Source: Spirochaetaceae bacterium (GTDB lineage: Bacteria; Spirochaetota; Spirochaetia; SZUA-6; Bin103). From it: a stretch of DNA of 63,101 nt. The stretch's first letter is position 1, and each line of letters starts with the position of its first letter. The stretch lies in NCBI GenBank assembly GCA_028820215.1, contig JAPPKD010000317.1, positions 48,765 to 111,865 on the forward strand, written 5' to 3'. The notes under the pieces are model-generated. The model was not told where the DNA came from. It saw only the letters and a list, made by a program, of their open reading frames with translations, and did not search any database. Of this stretch, positions 54,588 through 62,987 are shown one piece after another. Made by a program: the position numbers and the translations under genes.

Positions 54588-55414
54588 TGGCCGAGACGAC
54601 CGCCACGCGGCGGCGCAGCCGGCTGCAGGACCGCGTCTACCGCATCATCTTCGAGTCGGATACGCCGGCGGGCAGGGGCTTCGACATCCTGCTCATCCTG
54701 TCCATCGTCGGCAGCGTCGTGGCCGTGATGCTGGACAGCGTGCCCCGGATTCGAGCAGCGGCCGGAGGGTTGCTGTCGACGGCGGAGTGGGCGTCTACCA
54801 TCCTGTTCACGGTCGAGTACGTGCTGCGCCTCTACTCGGCTCCCCGCCGGCTGCGCTACGCGCGCAGCTTCTTCGGCGTCATCGACCTGCTGGCGCTGGC
54901 GCCCACCTACCTGAGCGTCCTGCTGCCCGGCGGCCACTACCTGCTCGTGGTCCGGGTGCTGCGCGTGTTGCGCGTGTTCCGCGTCCTCAAGCTCGCCAAG
55001 TACGTGGCCGAGGCCGAGCTGATCGTGGCCGCCCTGAAGGCCAGCGGCCGCAAGATCGCGGTGTTCCTGTTCGCGGTGCTGTCGATCGTGATCGTGGTGG
55101 GGTCGCTGATCTACCTGATCGAAGGCGAGGACTCGGGCTTCACCAGCATCCCGCAGTCCATGTACTGGGCGATCGTCACGCTGACCACGGTCGGCTACGG
55201 AGACCTCTCGCCCGCAACTCCCTTGGGCCAGGCCCTGGCAGCGGCCATCATGATCCTGGGCTACGGGCTGATCGCCGTGCCCACCGGACTGGTCAGCATG
55301 GAGGTCTCGCTGGCGCTGAGCCGCCACCAGAAGCGGCTCTGCCCCGAGTGCGGCACCTCGGAGAGCGATCCCGACGCCAGGTACTGCCGGCGCTGCTCGG
55401 CGGGCCTGGTCTGA
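54587..55414 (+). CDS. Voltage-gated-type K+ channel with C-terminal zinc ribbon
   Basis: A 275-residue channel subunit of the Kv architecture: S1-S3 helices (about 33-110), S4 with Arg every third residue (VVRVLRVLRVFRVLKLAKY, about 121-139), S5, and the pore with filter TTVGYGD (about 200-206), then S6. After S6 a four-cysteine ribbon CPEC ... YCRRC (Cys252, 255, 267, 270) forms a small zinc domain, an addition seen in only some bacterial channels. Presumed tetramer. Starts overlapping the xdhC stop. Confidence 0.92.
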   Translation: MAETTATRRRSRLQDRVYRIIFESDTPAGRGFDILLILSIVGSVVAVMLDSVPRIRAAAGGLLSTAEWASTILFTVEYVLRLYSAPRRLRYARSFFGVIDLLALAPTYLSVLLPGGHYLLVVRVLRVLRVFRVLKLAKYVAEAELIVAALKASGRKIAVFLFAVLSIVIVVGSLIYLIEGEDSGFTSIPQSMYWAIVTLTTVGYGDLSPATPLGQALAAAIMILGYGLIAVPTGLVSMEVSLALSRHQKRLCPECGTSESDPDARYCRRCSAGLV

Positions 55415-55428
55415 GCGCTCGCGGACGC

Positions 55429-56655
55429 ATGGGCTCGCCCGACCACAGGCCGCTGGCCGGGATCGTCGTCGTCGACATGACCAGGGTGCTCGCCGGGCCG
55501 TTCGCGAACATGGTCCTGCGCGACCTGGGCGCCGACATCGTCAAGGTCGAGCCGCCGGCGGGAGACGATGCGCGCGGGTTCGGCCCGTTCCTCCCCGGCG
55601 GGGCTTCCAGCTACTTCGTCAGCCTCAACTGCGGCAAGCGCTCGATCGCGCTGGACCTCAAGAACCCGGCCGGGCGCGAGGTGTTCGCCGACCTGCTGCG
55701 CGCGGCCGACGTGCTGATCGAGAGCTTCCGTCCGGGAGTGCTCTCGCGGCTGGGGTTCGACGACGAGCGGATCCGCGCCCTCAACGAGCGGCTGGTGTAC
55801 GTGACCTGTTCCGGATTCGGCTACACCGGCCCCGACGCCGGCAAGCCTGCCTACGACATGATCATCCAGGGCCGCTCCGGCCTGCTGTCGATCACCGGCA
55901 CCGAGTCGGGTGAGACGGTGCGTGTCGGCACCTCGATCGCGGACATCGTCAGCGGCCTGTATGCCGTGATCGGCGTGCTGGCCGGGCTGCTGCGGCGGGA
56001 ACGTGGCGCGGAACGCGGCAGCGGCGCCCGCGTCGACATCGCCATGCTCGACAGCGTCGTGTCCGTCCTGGAGAACGCCGTGGCGCGCTACCAGGCGACC
56101 GGCGTCGAGCCCGGACCGTTGGGGTCGCGGCACCCGTCGATCACGCCGTTCGAGACGTTCCGCACCGCCGACGGCCAGATCGTGATCGCGGCCGGCAACG
56201 ACCGGCTGTTCCGGCGGCTCTGCGAGGTGCTGGGCCTGCCGGAGCTGGCATCCGACCCGCGGTTCGGCGCGAACTCCGCCCGCACCGACCACCGGGAGGC
56301 CCTCAAGGCGGCCATGGAGACTGCCCTGGCGCAGCGTGGCACGGCGGAGTGGACCGCCGCGCTGGGGGCGGCAGGCGTGCCGGTATCGCCGGTCGCGGGC
56401 GTTTCCGACGTGTTCGCCGATCCGCAGGTGGCGGCCCGCGCCATGCTGGTGGAGGCCGCCGACACGGACGGGTTCCGCGTGACCGGCTCACCCATCAAGA
56501 TGGCCGGCGTCGACGATCCGGCGGTCAAGCCGGGCGCGCCTGCCCTGGGCGAGCACCGCGCCCCGATCCTCCGGGAACTTCTCGGCTACTCCCCCGAGCG
56601 CATCGGCGACTTGGAAGCGGCCGGCGCGTTCGGAGACCCCGGTTCGTCAGCCTGA
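55429..56655 (+). CDS. CaiB/BaiF family CoA-transferase
   Basis: A 408-residue family III CoA-transferase. LAGIVVVDMTRVLAGPFANMVLRDLGADIVKVEPP, KRSIALDLKNPAGR, YVTCSGFGYTGPDAGKPAYDMIIQGRSG (likely catalytic Asp) and the C-terminal GEHRAPILRELLGYSPERI are typical. It would move CoA between carboxylic acids. The start ATG lies 14 bases after the channel stop. The substrate is unknown; no acyl-CoA genes are next to it. Confidence 0.92.
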   Translation: MGSPDHRPLAGIVVVDMTRVLAGPFANMVLRDLGADIVKVEPPAGDDARGFGPFLPGGASSYFVSLNCGKRSIALDLKNPAGREVFADLLRAADVLIESFRPGVLSRLGFDDERIRALNERLVYVTCSGFGYTGPDAGKPAYDMIIQGRSGLLSITGTESGETVRVGTSIADIVSGLYAVIGVLAGLLRRERGAERGSGARVDIAMLDSVVSVLENAVARYQATGVEPGPLGSRHPSITPFETFRTADGQIVIAAGNDRLFRRLCEVLGLPELASDPRFGANSARTDHREALKAAMETALAQRGTAEWTAALGAAGVPVSPVAGVSDVFADPQVAARAMLVEAADTDGFRVTGSPIKMAGVDDPAVKPGAPALGEHRAPILRELLGYSPERIGDLEAAGAFGDPGSSA

Positions 56656-57428
56656 GATGCTCTTGCGCGCCGCGCGCAGGCCGACCCAGGTGCTGTAGCA
56701 CAGAGCCAGCAGAACGAGGGTGAACGGCACCCCGGTCGAGACCGTCATCGCCTGCAAGGCTCCAAGCGCGTTGGCGCCGCCGACCAGCAGCAACACGGCC
56801 GCGACCGTTCCCTCCAGCAGGCACCAGAACACCCGCTGCGCTCTTGGCGCCTCGGTCTTGCCGCCGGCGGTAATCGTGTCGATCACCAGCGAGCCGGAGT
56901 CGGAGGAGGTGATGAAGAACACGAGCACCAGGACGATGCCGATGAACGACAGCAGCCCGGTCAGCGGAAACTGCTCGGCCATCACGAACAGCTTGACCTC
57001 CTGCGCGACGTTCGCGACCGGTGCCGCCGCGTCGGCGATGACCTGCCAGATGGCTGTTCCTCCGAACGCGGCCATCCAGAACGTACAGACCACCGTCGGC
57101 AGCAGAGTGACGCAGATCGCGAACTCGCGGACCGTGCGCCCGCGCGAGACGCGAGCGATGAACATGCCGACGAACGGCGACCACGACACCCACCACGCCC
57201 AGTAGAACGACGTCCAGCCCTGTGCGAAGTTGGTGTCCTGGCGGCCGAAGGGCATCGACAGCGGGAGCAGCTCCTTGACGTAGGCGGCCGCCCCGGTCGC
57301 GGCCGTGCTCAAGATCCTGCCAGGATGGTGAGGCCAGAGATCACAAACACGGGGTTGTGGATGTCCAGACCGAACGGCGTGATGTTGTCCTGTCCGAGGC
57401 GGTAGCTGGATCGTCGCGAATCATGCAT
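56647..57428 (-). pseudogene. BCCT-family transporter with large internal deletion
   Basis: The remains of a betaine/carnitine/choline-type transporter. A good ribosome site (AAGGGGG) precedes ATG 57428, and 39 codons encode a BCCT N-terminus including FGLDIHNPVFVISGLTILAGS, then a TGA at 57309-57311. In the next frame, from 57312, the C-terminal half follows at once: QGWTSFYWAWWVSWSPFVGMFIARVSRGRTVREF, the most conserved BCCT stretch, and FITSSDSGSLVIDTI. Helices about 2 to 7 (some 250-280 residues) are missing and the frame shifts at the junction. Not likely to be a working transporter. Confidence 0.88.
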
Positions 57429-57557
57429 CGCGTACCCCCTTCAGCGCTCGGCCGACTGCCCTGACGTGTTGGTAAAACATGGCTGTTGTACTTGGTAAGC
57501 GATCCGGGGGCGTGGAGAGACGTTCGATCCGCGGAAAATCGGGGTCCGGTTCAGTGG

Positions 57558-58730
57558 TCATCCATGACGAACGCGTCCGAGCCGCCGGTCCTCGTGCGCC
57601 AGCCACTCCGGGTACGGGCGCGGAGCGGTCGGCGGCGGCCCCATTCCGTGCTCGGCCCGCCAGCGCTCAAGCGGATGATCCCGCCGCTGCTGCGGCAGCT
57701 CGACCGGGTGGCCGTACGCGGCCGACTCAAAGGCGGCCATGATCATCTCCAGCGAGTGGGTGCCCACCTCACCGCTGGATTCGTGCGCGTCGCCCGCGTC
57801 CAGCGCGCGCACGTACTCCTCCACGAACGCCAGCTCCATGCCGTGGCGAAGCTCGGGCGTATCGCCCCGGCCGCCGAGCGGGTTGTCGATCTCCGACCAG
57901 TCGTCCGGCGCTTCGCCCGGTCGCGGATACGGGGTGGCCACATGCCACGCGGCGCCGTGCTGGATCAGAACCCTGCCGTCGGTGCCCAGCAGCTCCACGC
58001 CCATGGACCCGCCGCTTACTGCCGGCATGCGGTCATGGATGAGCGTCAGGTTGACCCCGTCGACGAACTCCAGCTCGGCGGACAGGCGCTCGCCGGCGAT
58101 CGTGCCCATGCCGTTCGGTGACGGCACCACGTCGTCGGGCGTGATCGGCCGCCCGTCGGTACGCAGGCTGGCGGTGACGCGGTGGCAGCGTCCGACGAAC
58201 GCCTGCGCGCCGGTCAGGAGGTGGCAGCCGATGTTCATGATCCCGTAGCCGCCGTAGTAGCCCTTGCCGCGCGCGAGGACGTGCACGATCTGGCCGATGA
58301 GCCCGTCCGCGACCGCCGTGACCGCGGCCCGTGCCGCCGGGCTGACCCGCCCCTGGTGATGGACGGCGACCTGCACGCCGCGCTCGCCGGCACGTCGCAG
58401 GACGGCGTCCGCCTGTTCCAGGTCGACGCAGATCGGCTTCTCCACGTCGAGGTGATACGCCCCGTGGTCGAGCACCCGCATCGCGAGCTCATGGTGGAAC
58501 TCGGTGCCGGTGGGGATCACGACGATCTGCGGCTGTACGGCATCGAGCATCTTTTCCACGCTGGTGAACCGGGCGGCCACACCCAGCGCGTCGCCCAGCG
58601 TCCGCAGCCGTTCCGCGTCGAGGTCGCACAGCCCGACCAGCTCGGTGCGGGGGTGCCCGGCGTAGGCGCGGCCGATGGAGGTGCCGCGGGGGCCGCAGCC
58701 GATCAGCGCTGCGCGATAGACGGCGGCCAT
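57558..58730 (-). CDS. Gfo/Idh/MocA family dehydrogenase
   Basis: A 390-residue NAD(P)-dependent sugar or inositol dehydrogenase family member. RAALIGCGPRGTSIGRAYAGHP is the Rossmann motif, then HLDVEKPICVDLEQADAV with the EKP signature lysine, and YYGGYGIMNIGCHLL for the C-terminal sheet. Its ATG overlaps the stop of the upstream homologue (TGATG). Substrate unknown; both genes form a two-gene unit and presumably act on the same or successive substrates. Confidence 0.88.
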   Translation of the reverse strand: MAAVYRAALIGCGPRGTSIGRAYAGHPRTELVGLCDLDAERLRTLGDALGVAARFTSVEKMLDAVQPQIVVIPTGTEFHHELAMRVLDHGAYHLDVEKPICVDLEQADAVLRRAGERGVQVAVHHQGRVSPAARAAVTAVADGLIGQIVHVLARGKGYYGGYGIMNIGCHLLTGAQAFVGRCHRVTASLRTDGRPITPDDVVPSPNGMGTIAGERLSAELEFVDGVNLTLIHDRMPAVSGGSMGVELLGTDGRVLIQHGAAWHVATPYPRPGEAPDDWSEIDNPLGGRGDTPELRHGMELAFVEEYVRALDAGDAHESSGEVGTHSLEMIMAAFESAAYGHPVELPQQRRDHPLERWRAEHGMGPPPTAPRPYPEWLAHEDRRLGRVRHG

Positions 58731-59818
58731 CAGGACTGCAGCCGCGCCAGCGGATGGCTGCGGTCGGCCAGCGGCACCGGCACGCGCGCGCCGGCGAGCT
58801 GCGACGCGTACACGCCGTGGATCATCTCCAGGGCCGCGCGCGCCGCGCGGGCGCTCGACAGCGGTTCGGTGTCGGCGTCGATCGCGGCGATCAGGTCCTC
58901 GATCGCCAGCCGGTTGCCGTCCTTGTGGAGCTCTCCGGCTCCCAGGTCCAGAGGGTCCCAGCCGTCGATGCCGTCCCACGGCGCCCAGTGGTCGTGGCGG
59001 GCGACCACGAAGTCGTTGCCGGCGCCGCGCATCGCCACGCTGCCGCGGTCGCCGATCAACTGCAGGCTGAACCCGCGGCCGTCGCCGGGCTGGTTGGCGC
59101 GCGAGGTGAAGCTGCCGACGGCTCCGCCGGCGAAGCTGTAATACCCGGTGACCGCGTCGCCGGCGATCAGGCCGATCGGCTCGGTCGCCTCGCGCGCGTC
59201 GCCGGGGCCGATTTCCCGGCCGCCGGCGGTGACGTGGCCGGAGACCCATGCGACGTCGCCGGCGAAGTGACGCATCGTGTTGAACACGTGCGTGCCCAGC
59301 ACCAGCATGTCCTCTCCGCCCCCGCGCCGGTCCTGCTTGCCGGTGCCGCGCAGATCCAGGAGCGTGCCGATCAGGCCGTCGCCGACACGCCGGCGCAGCT
59401 CCTGGAGTTGCGGCAGGTAGACGTTCTGGTGGGCGACCGCGATCTTGACGCCCTTGGCGTCGGCCGCGGCGATCACGCGGTCGGCGGTCGCCAGGTCCGC
59501 GGTCATCGGCTTCTCGCAGTAGATGTGGCACCCGGCGTCGATCGCCGCCATGAGCAGCTCCTCGTGGCGATCGACGTAGCGGGGGCAGACCGCGACGATG
59601 TCCAGCGACTCGGTCTCCAGCATCTCGCGGTAGTCGGCGTAGCCGTTGGCGGCGCCGATCTCCTGCTGGGCCGCCGACCTTCCGGCGGGGTCGGGATCGG
59701 CCACCGCCACCGGCTGCACGCCTTCGACGCCCCGGAAGCCGAGGTGCAGGCCATGACCGAAGTTGCCGCGCCCGGTGTGCCCGATCGCACCGACGCGGAA
59801 ACGCACTTGGGTACTCAT
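58730..59818 (-). CDS. Gfo/Idh/MocA family dehydrogenase
   Basis: A 362-residue paralogue of the next gene: FRVGAIGHTGRGNFGHGLHLGF (Rossmann start), IYCEKPMTADLATADRVI (EKP signature), and the C-terminal sheet with GTHVFNTMRHFAGD. The two share the family fold but are divergent enough to suggest different substrates. First gene of the pair; divergent from the Nudix gene with about 40 bases between starts. Confidence 0.88.
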   Translation of the reverse strand: MSTQVRFRVGAIGHTGRGNFGHGLHLGFRGVEGVQPVAVADPDPAGRSAAQQEIGAANGYADYREMLETESLDIVAVCPRYVDRHEELLMAAIDAGCHIYCEKPMTADLATADRVIAAADAKGVKIAVAHQNVYLPQLQELRRRVGDGLIGTLLDLRGTGKQDRRGGGEDMLVLGTHVFNTMRHFAGDVAWVSGHVTAGGREIGPGDAREATEPIGLIAGDAVTGYYSFAGGAVGSFTSRANQPGDGRGFSLQLIGDRGSVAMRGAGNDFVVARHDHWAPWDGIDGWDPLDLGAGELHKDGNRLAIEDLIAAIDADTEPLSSARAARAALEMIHGVYASQLAGARVPVPLADRSHPLARLQS

Positions 59819-59858
59819 GGCGCCGAGTATACCCTCCCTCCGGGAAACGGTGAGACCG

Positions 59859-60326
59859 ATGGAGAACGGAGTGACGGGAAATGGGTCCTTTGGCGTGGCG
59901 GTCAAGGCGGCGATCGTCGACGGTCCGCGCCTGCTGGTGCTCTACAAGACACGTGAGGAGGCGCTCGGCGACCCCGATCCCGACGTGCGCGTGGATCTGC
60001 CCGGCGGCCGAGTCGCGTTCGGGGAGTCGCCGGCCGATGCGCTGCGCCGTGAGGTCGCCGAGGAGACCGGACTGGAGGTCGCGGTGGCAGGGCCGGTCGC
60101 GACCTGGCACTCCGTGCGCGGGCGATTCCAGCTCGTGGGGATCGACTTCCTGTGCGAGTACCTCGCCGGAGAGGTGGTGCTGAGCGACGAGCACGAGCGG
60201 TTTGCCTGGCTGACGGAGGAGGAAATGGCCGATCTGCATCCTGAATGGAAAAAGGACCTTGCTGCTGCGTACCGGTGCGCGCGTTCGCGCGGCGAAGCGC
60301 AGGTGACGGTCGAGCCCTCGGCATGA
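59859..60326 (+). CDS. Nudix hydrolase
   Basis: A 155-residue hydrolase with a perfect Nudix box, GRVAFGESPADALRREVAEE followed by TGL (G-x5-E-x7-REuxEExGu). Removes a nucleoside diphosphate from a linked moiety; target unknown. Its TGA overlaps the ATG of the next gene (ATGA), so it is co-translated with a molybdenum hydroxylase large subunit, an unexpected pairing. Confidence 0.93.
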   Translation: MENGVTGNGSFGVAVKAAIVDGPRLLVLYKTREEALGDPDPDVRVDLPGGRVAFGESPADALRREVAEETGLEVAVAGPVATWHSVRGRFQLVGIDFLCEYLAGEVVLSDEHERFAWLTEEEMADLHPEWKKDLAAAYRCARSRGEAQVTVEPSA

Positions 60327-62590
60327 GCACGCCGTACCGCTACCTGGGCCGTCCGCGGCCGCTGATCGACGGCCGCGCGAAGGCGCTCGGCGCCACCCGC
60401 TACGCCGCCGACGTGGAACTCGCCGGCATGCTGCACGCCCAGCCGGTGTTGAGCACCGAAGCGCATGCCCGGCTGCGCGCCGTGCATGCCGAGGCGGCGC
60501 GCGCCGCCCCTGGCGTGGTGGCCGTGCTCACCGCCGCCGATCTGCCGGTGACCGCCGAGCCGCCGGCGATCCGGCAGGAGGTGGTGCTGGCGCGCGAAAT
60601 GGTCACCTTCGCGGGGCAACCGGTCGCCCTGGTGGTCGCCGAGTCGGCGGCGGCCGCCGCGGACGGTGCAGCGCTCGTCGAGGTGGACTACGAGCCGCTG
60701 CCGCCGGTCGTCGGCGTGTCGGCCGCGACACAGGGCGGGCCGCCGTCGGCAGACGGCGAGTATGTCCGCGGCGACGTCCGGGCGGCGCTGGAGGCGTCTG
60801 CACACGTCGTGAAGCGGACGTGCCGCACGCCGTTCGTGCACCAGGGCTACCTGGAGCCGACCGCGGCGGTGGCGGCCCCGGATCCGGACCTCACTCCCGG
60901 AGTGAGCGGAGCGAACCTCACTCCCGGAGTGAGCGGAGCGAACCTCACTCCCGGAGTGACCGTCTACTCCGGCTGTCAGGGCCAGTTCGACGTGCGCGCC
61001 CGGCTCGCCTCGATCCTGGAGCTGCCTGCCGCCGCGGTCCGTGTCGTGCCGATGGCCGTGGGCGGCGGCTTCGGCGGCAAGGGAGGCGTGATCGATCCGC
61101 TGGCCGCGGCCGCGGCCCTGCGACTGAACCGTCCGGTGAAGCTGGTGCTCGATCGATCGACCGACCTGGCGACCACCACGCCGACCCCGGCGATGTCGAT
61201 CGAGCTGGAGCTGGGCGCCGACCGCCACGGCGAGCTCACCGCCCTGCGCGCGGACATCACCCTGGACAACGGAGCATTCCCGAACGGCATGGGAGGCGGC
61301 ATCGCCAAGCGGCTGGCCGGGTGCTACCGGATCCCGCATCTTGCCATCCGCTGGCGTGACGTGTGCACGAACGTGCACGCTACCGGCGCCTACCGCGCGC
61401 CCGGCGCGCCGCAGACCACCTTTGCGCTGGAGACCGCGGTCGATGCCCTGGCCGCCGCGCTGGAGGTGGACCCGCTGGAGTTCCGCAAACGCAACGTGGT
61501 GCGGGCCGGCGACCCGCAGCCCGACGGCACGCCGTGGCCCGCGGGCGGCCAGCTCGCCTGCCTGGAAGCCGTCGAATCGCATCCGCTGTGGCGGTCCCGC
61601 CACGAGGCCGGCGCCGGCGGCACCGGCCTCGCCATCGCCGGATGGATCCCCCTGGTCGACCCGTGCGCGGCCGCCTGCCGCGTGGATCCTGACGGCACCG
61701 TGGTGGTGACGATGGGCGCGGTCGACATCTCGGGCGTGTACTCCTCGCTCGTCCTGGTGGCGGCCGAGGAGATCGGCGTCGACCCGCATCAGGTGCGCGT
61801 GCAGATCGCCGACTCGGCCTCGGCGCCATACGGGCCGAGCGCCGGCGGCAGCAACATCGCCTGTTCGGCGGCCGATGCGGTGCGCACTGCAGCCGCCGAC
61901 GCCAGGCGTCAGCTCCTGGCCGTGGCGGCCGACCACTTCGAGGCCGCGGTGGAGGACCTGGAGATCGCCGACGGCGCCGTGCGGGTTGCGGGGGTGCCGG
62001 ACCGGACGATTTCCGTCGGCGCGCTGGCCCACGCGGCGCAGAGCGCAGAATCATCCCTGCCGTACCGGCGCGGACCGATCCAGGCAAGCGGTCAAGCCGC
62101 CGCGCCCGGCGGCGCCGCCGTGTTCATCGCGCACGTGGTGCGCGTCGCCGTCGACCGGGAGACCGGCCAGGTCAACCCGACCGACTACCTGTCCGTGCAG
62201 GACGTCGGATTCGCGATGAATCCGCTGCTGGTGGAGGGCCAGCTCCACGGCGGCGCCGCGCAGGGGCTGGGCATCGGCCTGCAGGAGGCGCTGCGCCACG
62301 ACGACGCCGGCCAGCTCCTGACCGGCACGCTGATGGACTACGGCCTTCCCAAGGCGACATCGGTACCGCCGGTGACCGCCCATCTTGTGGAATCGCCGTC
62401 GCACGGGCCGTACGGAGCGCTCGGTGTCGGCGAGCCTCCCATCGTAGCCGGCGCCGCGGCCGCCGCCAACGCCGTCAGGGCGGCCACCGGAGCGCAGCCG
62501 GCGTCGCTCCCGCTCGACCCGGAATCGGTCTGGGCGGAAACGGTCCGGCGCGCCGGGGGTTCGTCAGGATCTACCAGATCGACAGGATGA
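60323..62590 (+). CDS. Molybdenum hydroxylase large subunit, Cox/xanthine dehydrogenase family
   Basis: A 755-residue molybdopterin-binding subunit: GGGFGGKGGVIDPLA, GAYRAPGAPQTTFALET (loop AYRAPGAP, so not a CO dehydrogenase form), and the terminal YGALGVGEPPIVAG with the catalytic Glu. No S or M subunit adjoins it; the nearest unpartnered set is coxG-S-M-D-E about 7 kb away, so it may be that complex's large subunit. Residues about 190-215 include a repeat of nine residues (LTPGVSGAN) encoded by hairpin-forming DNA. Overlaps the Nudix gene by four bases. Confidence 0.92.
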   Translation: MSTPYRYLGRPRPLIDGRAKALGATRYAADVELAGMLHAQPVLSTEAHARLRAVHAEAARAAPGVVAVLTAADLPVTAEPPAIRQEVVLAREMVTFAGQPVALVVAESAAAAADGAALVEVDYEPLPPVVGVSAATQGGPPSADGEYVRGDVRAALEASAHVVKRTCRTPFVHQGYLEPTAAVAAPDPDLTPGVSGANLTPGVSGANLTPGVTVYSGCQGQFDVRARLASILELPAAAVRVVPMAVGGGFGGKGGVIDPLAAAAALRLNRPVKLVLDRSTDLATTTPTPAMSIELELGADRHGELTALRADITLDNGAFPNGMGGGIAKRLAGCYRIPHLAIRWRDVCTNVHATGAYRAPGAPQTTFALETAVDALAAALEVDPLEFRKRNVVRAGDPQPDGTPWPAGGQLACLEAVESHPLWRSRHEAGAGGTGLAIAGWIPLVDPCAAACRVDPDGTVVVTMGAVDISGVYSSLVLVAAEEIGVDPHQVRVQIADSASAPYGPSAGGSNIACSAADAVRTAAADARRQLLAVAADHFEAAVEDLEIADGAVRVAGVPDRTISVGALAHAAQSAESSLPYRRGPIQASGQAAAPGGAAVFIAHVVRVAVDRETGQVNPTDYLSVQDVGFAMNPLLVEGQLHGGAAQGLGIGLQEALRHDDAGQLLTGTLMDYGLPKATSVPPVTAHLVESPSHGPYGALGVGEPPIVAGAAAAANAVRAATGAQPASLPLDPESVWAETVRRAGGSSGSTRSTG
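60889..60959. repeat. 27-bp in-frame hairpin repeat inside the large-subunit gene
   Basis: Two full 27-bp copies (60889-60915, 60916-60942) and a partial third (to 60959). Each carries CTCACTC and GAGTGAG arms around CCG and encodes LTPGVSGAN. Being a multiple of three it keeps the frame. Confidence 0.95.
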
Positions 62591-62987
62591 TGCCCACGAT
62601 CGGATAGGAGACCAGCCGGTAGCCCAGGTTGATCAGCACCAGCGCCCGCGGCCGTCCCTCGAACGCGCCGTTGGAGATGATGGACATCCCCGAGAAGGCA
62701 ATCGCCAGACCGAGCGCCGCGACGATCCCGGCGCCGATCCCGGAGATCTTCGCCGCCTGGAAGACGATCGCCAACACCAGCGAGGTGAGGATCGCGTCCG
62801 CCAGCGCGGCGACCAGTGCCGGACTGGGGCCCGCTGCGCGCATCTCCTCCTCGCTCTTGCCGAGCGCGGCCATCCACGCCTTGCCGAACAGGAACGGCGC
62901 GTACCAGGCGAATCCCAGCACCATCAGTACCACCGCCGACACGGCGGTGGCCACGTAATTGATCGCCCCCAAATCCATGGCCGCCAT
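62571..62987 (-). CDS. DUF1761 membrane protein
   Basis: A 138-residue protein of four helices (INYVATAVSAVVLMVLGFAWYAPFLFG, ALADAILTSLVLAIVFQ, AGIVAALGLAIAFSGMSI, LVLINLGYRLVSYPIVGIILSIW), fitting DUF1761. Function unknown. The ATG has GGAGG six bases upstream, a strong ribosome site. It converges on the large-subunit gene, with overlapping 3' ends by 20 bases. Confidence 0.9.
   Translation of the reverse strand: MAAMDLGAINYVATAVSAVVLMVLGFAWYAPFLFGKAWMAALGKSEEEMRAAGPSPALVAALADAILTSLVLAIVFQAAKISGIGAGIVAALGLAIAFSGMSIISNGAFEGRPRALVLINLGYRLVSYPIVGIILSIW

Noticed and set aside
56647..57312. The C-terminal BCCT fragment as a complete small transporter starting at TTG
   Set aside because: The N-terminal BCCT start with a good ribosome site lies directly upstream in another frame, and the middle helices are missing, so it is a deletion remnant.
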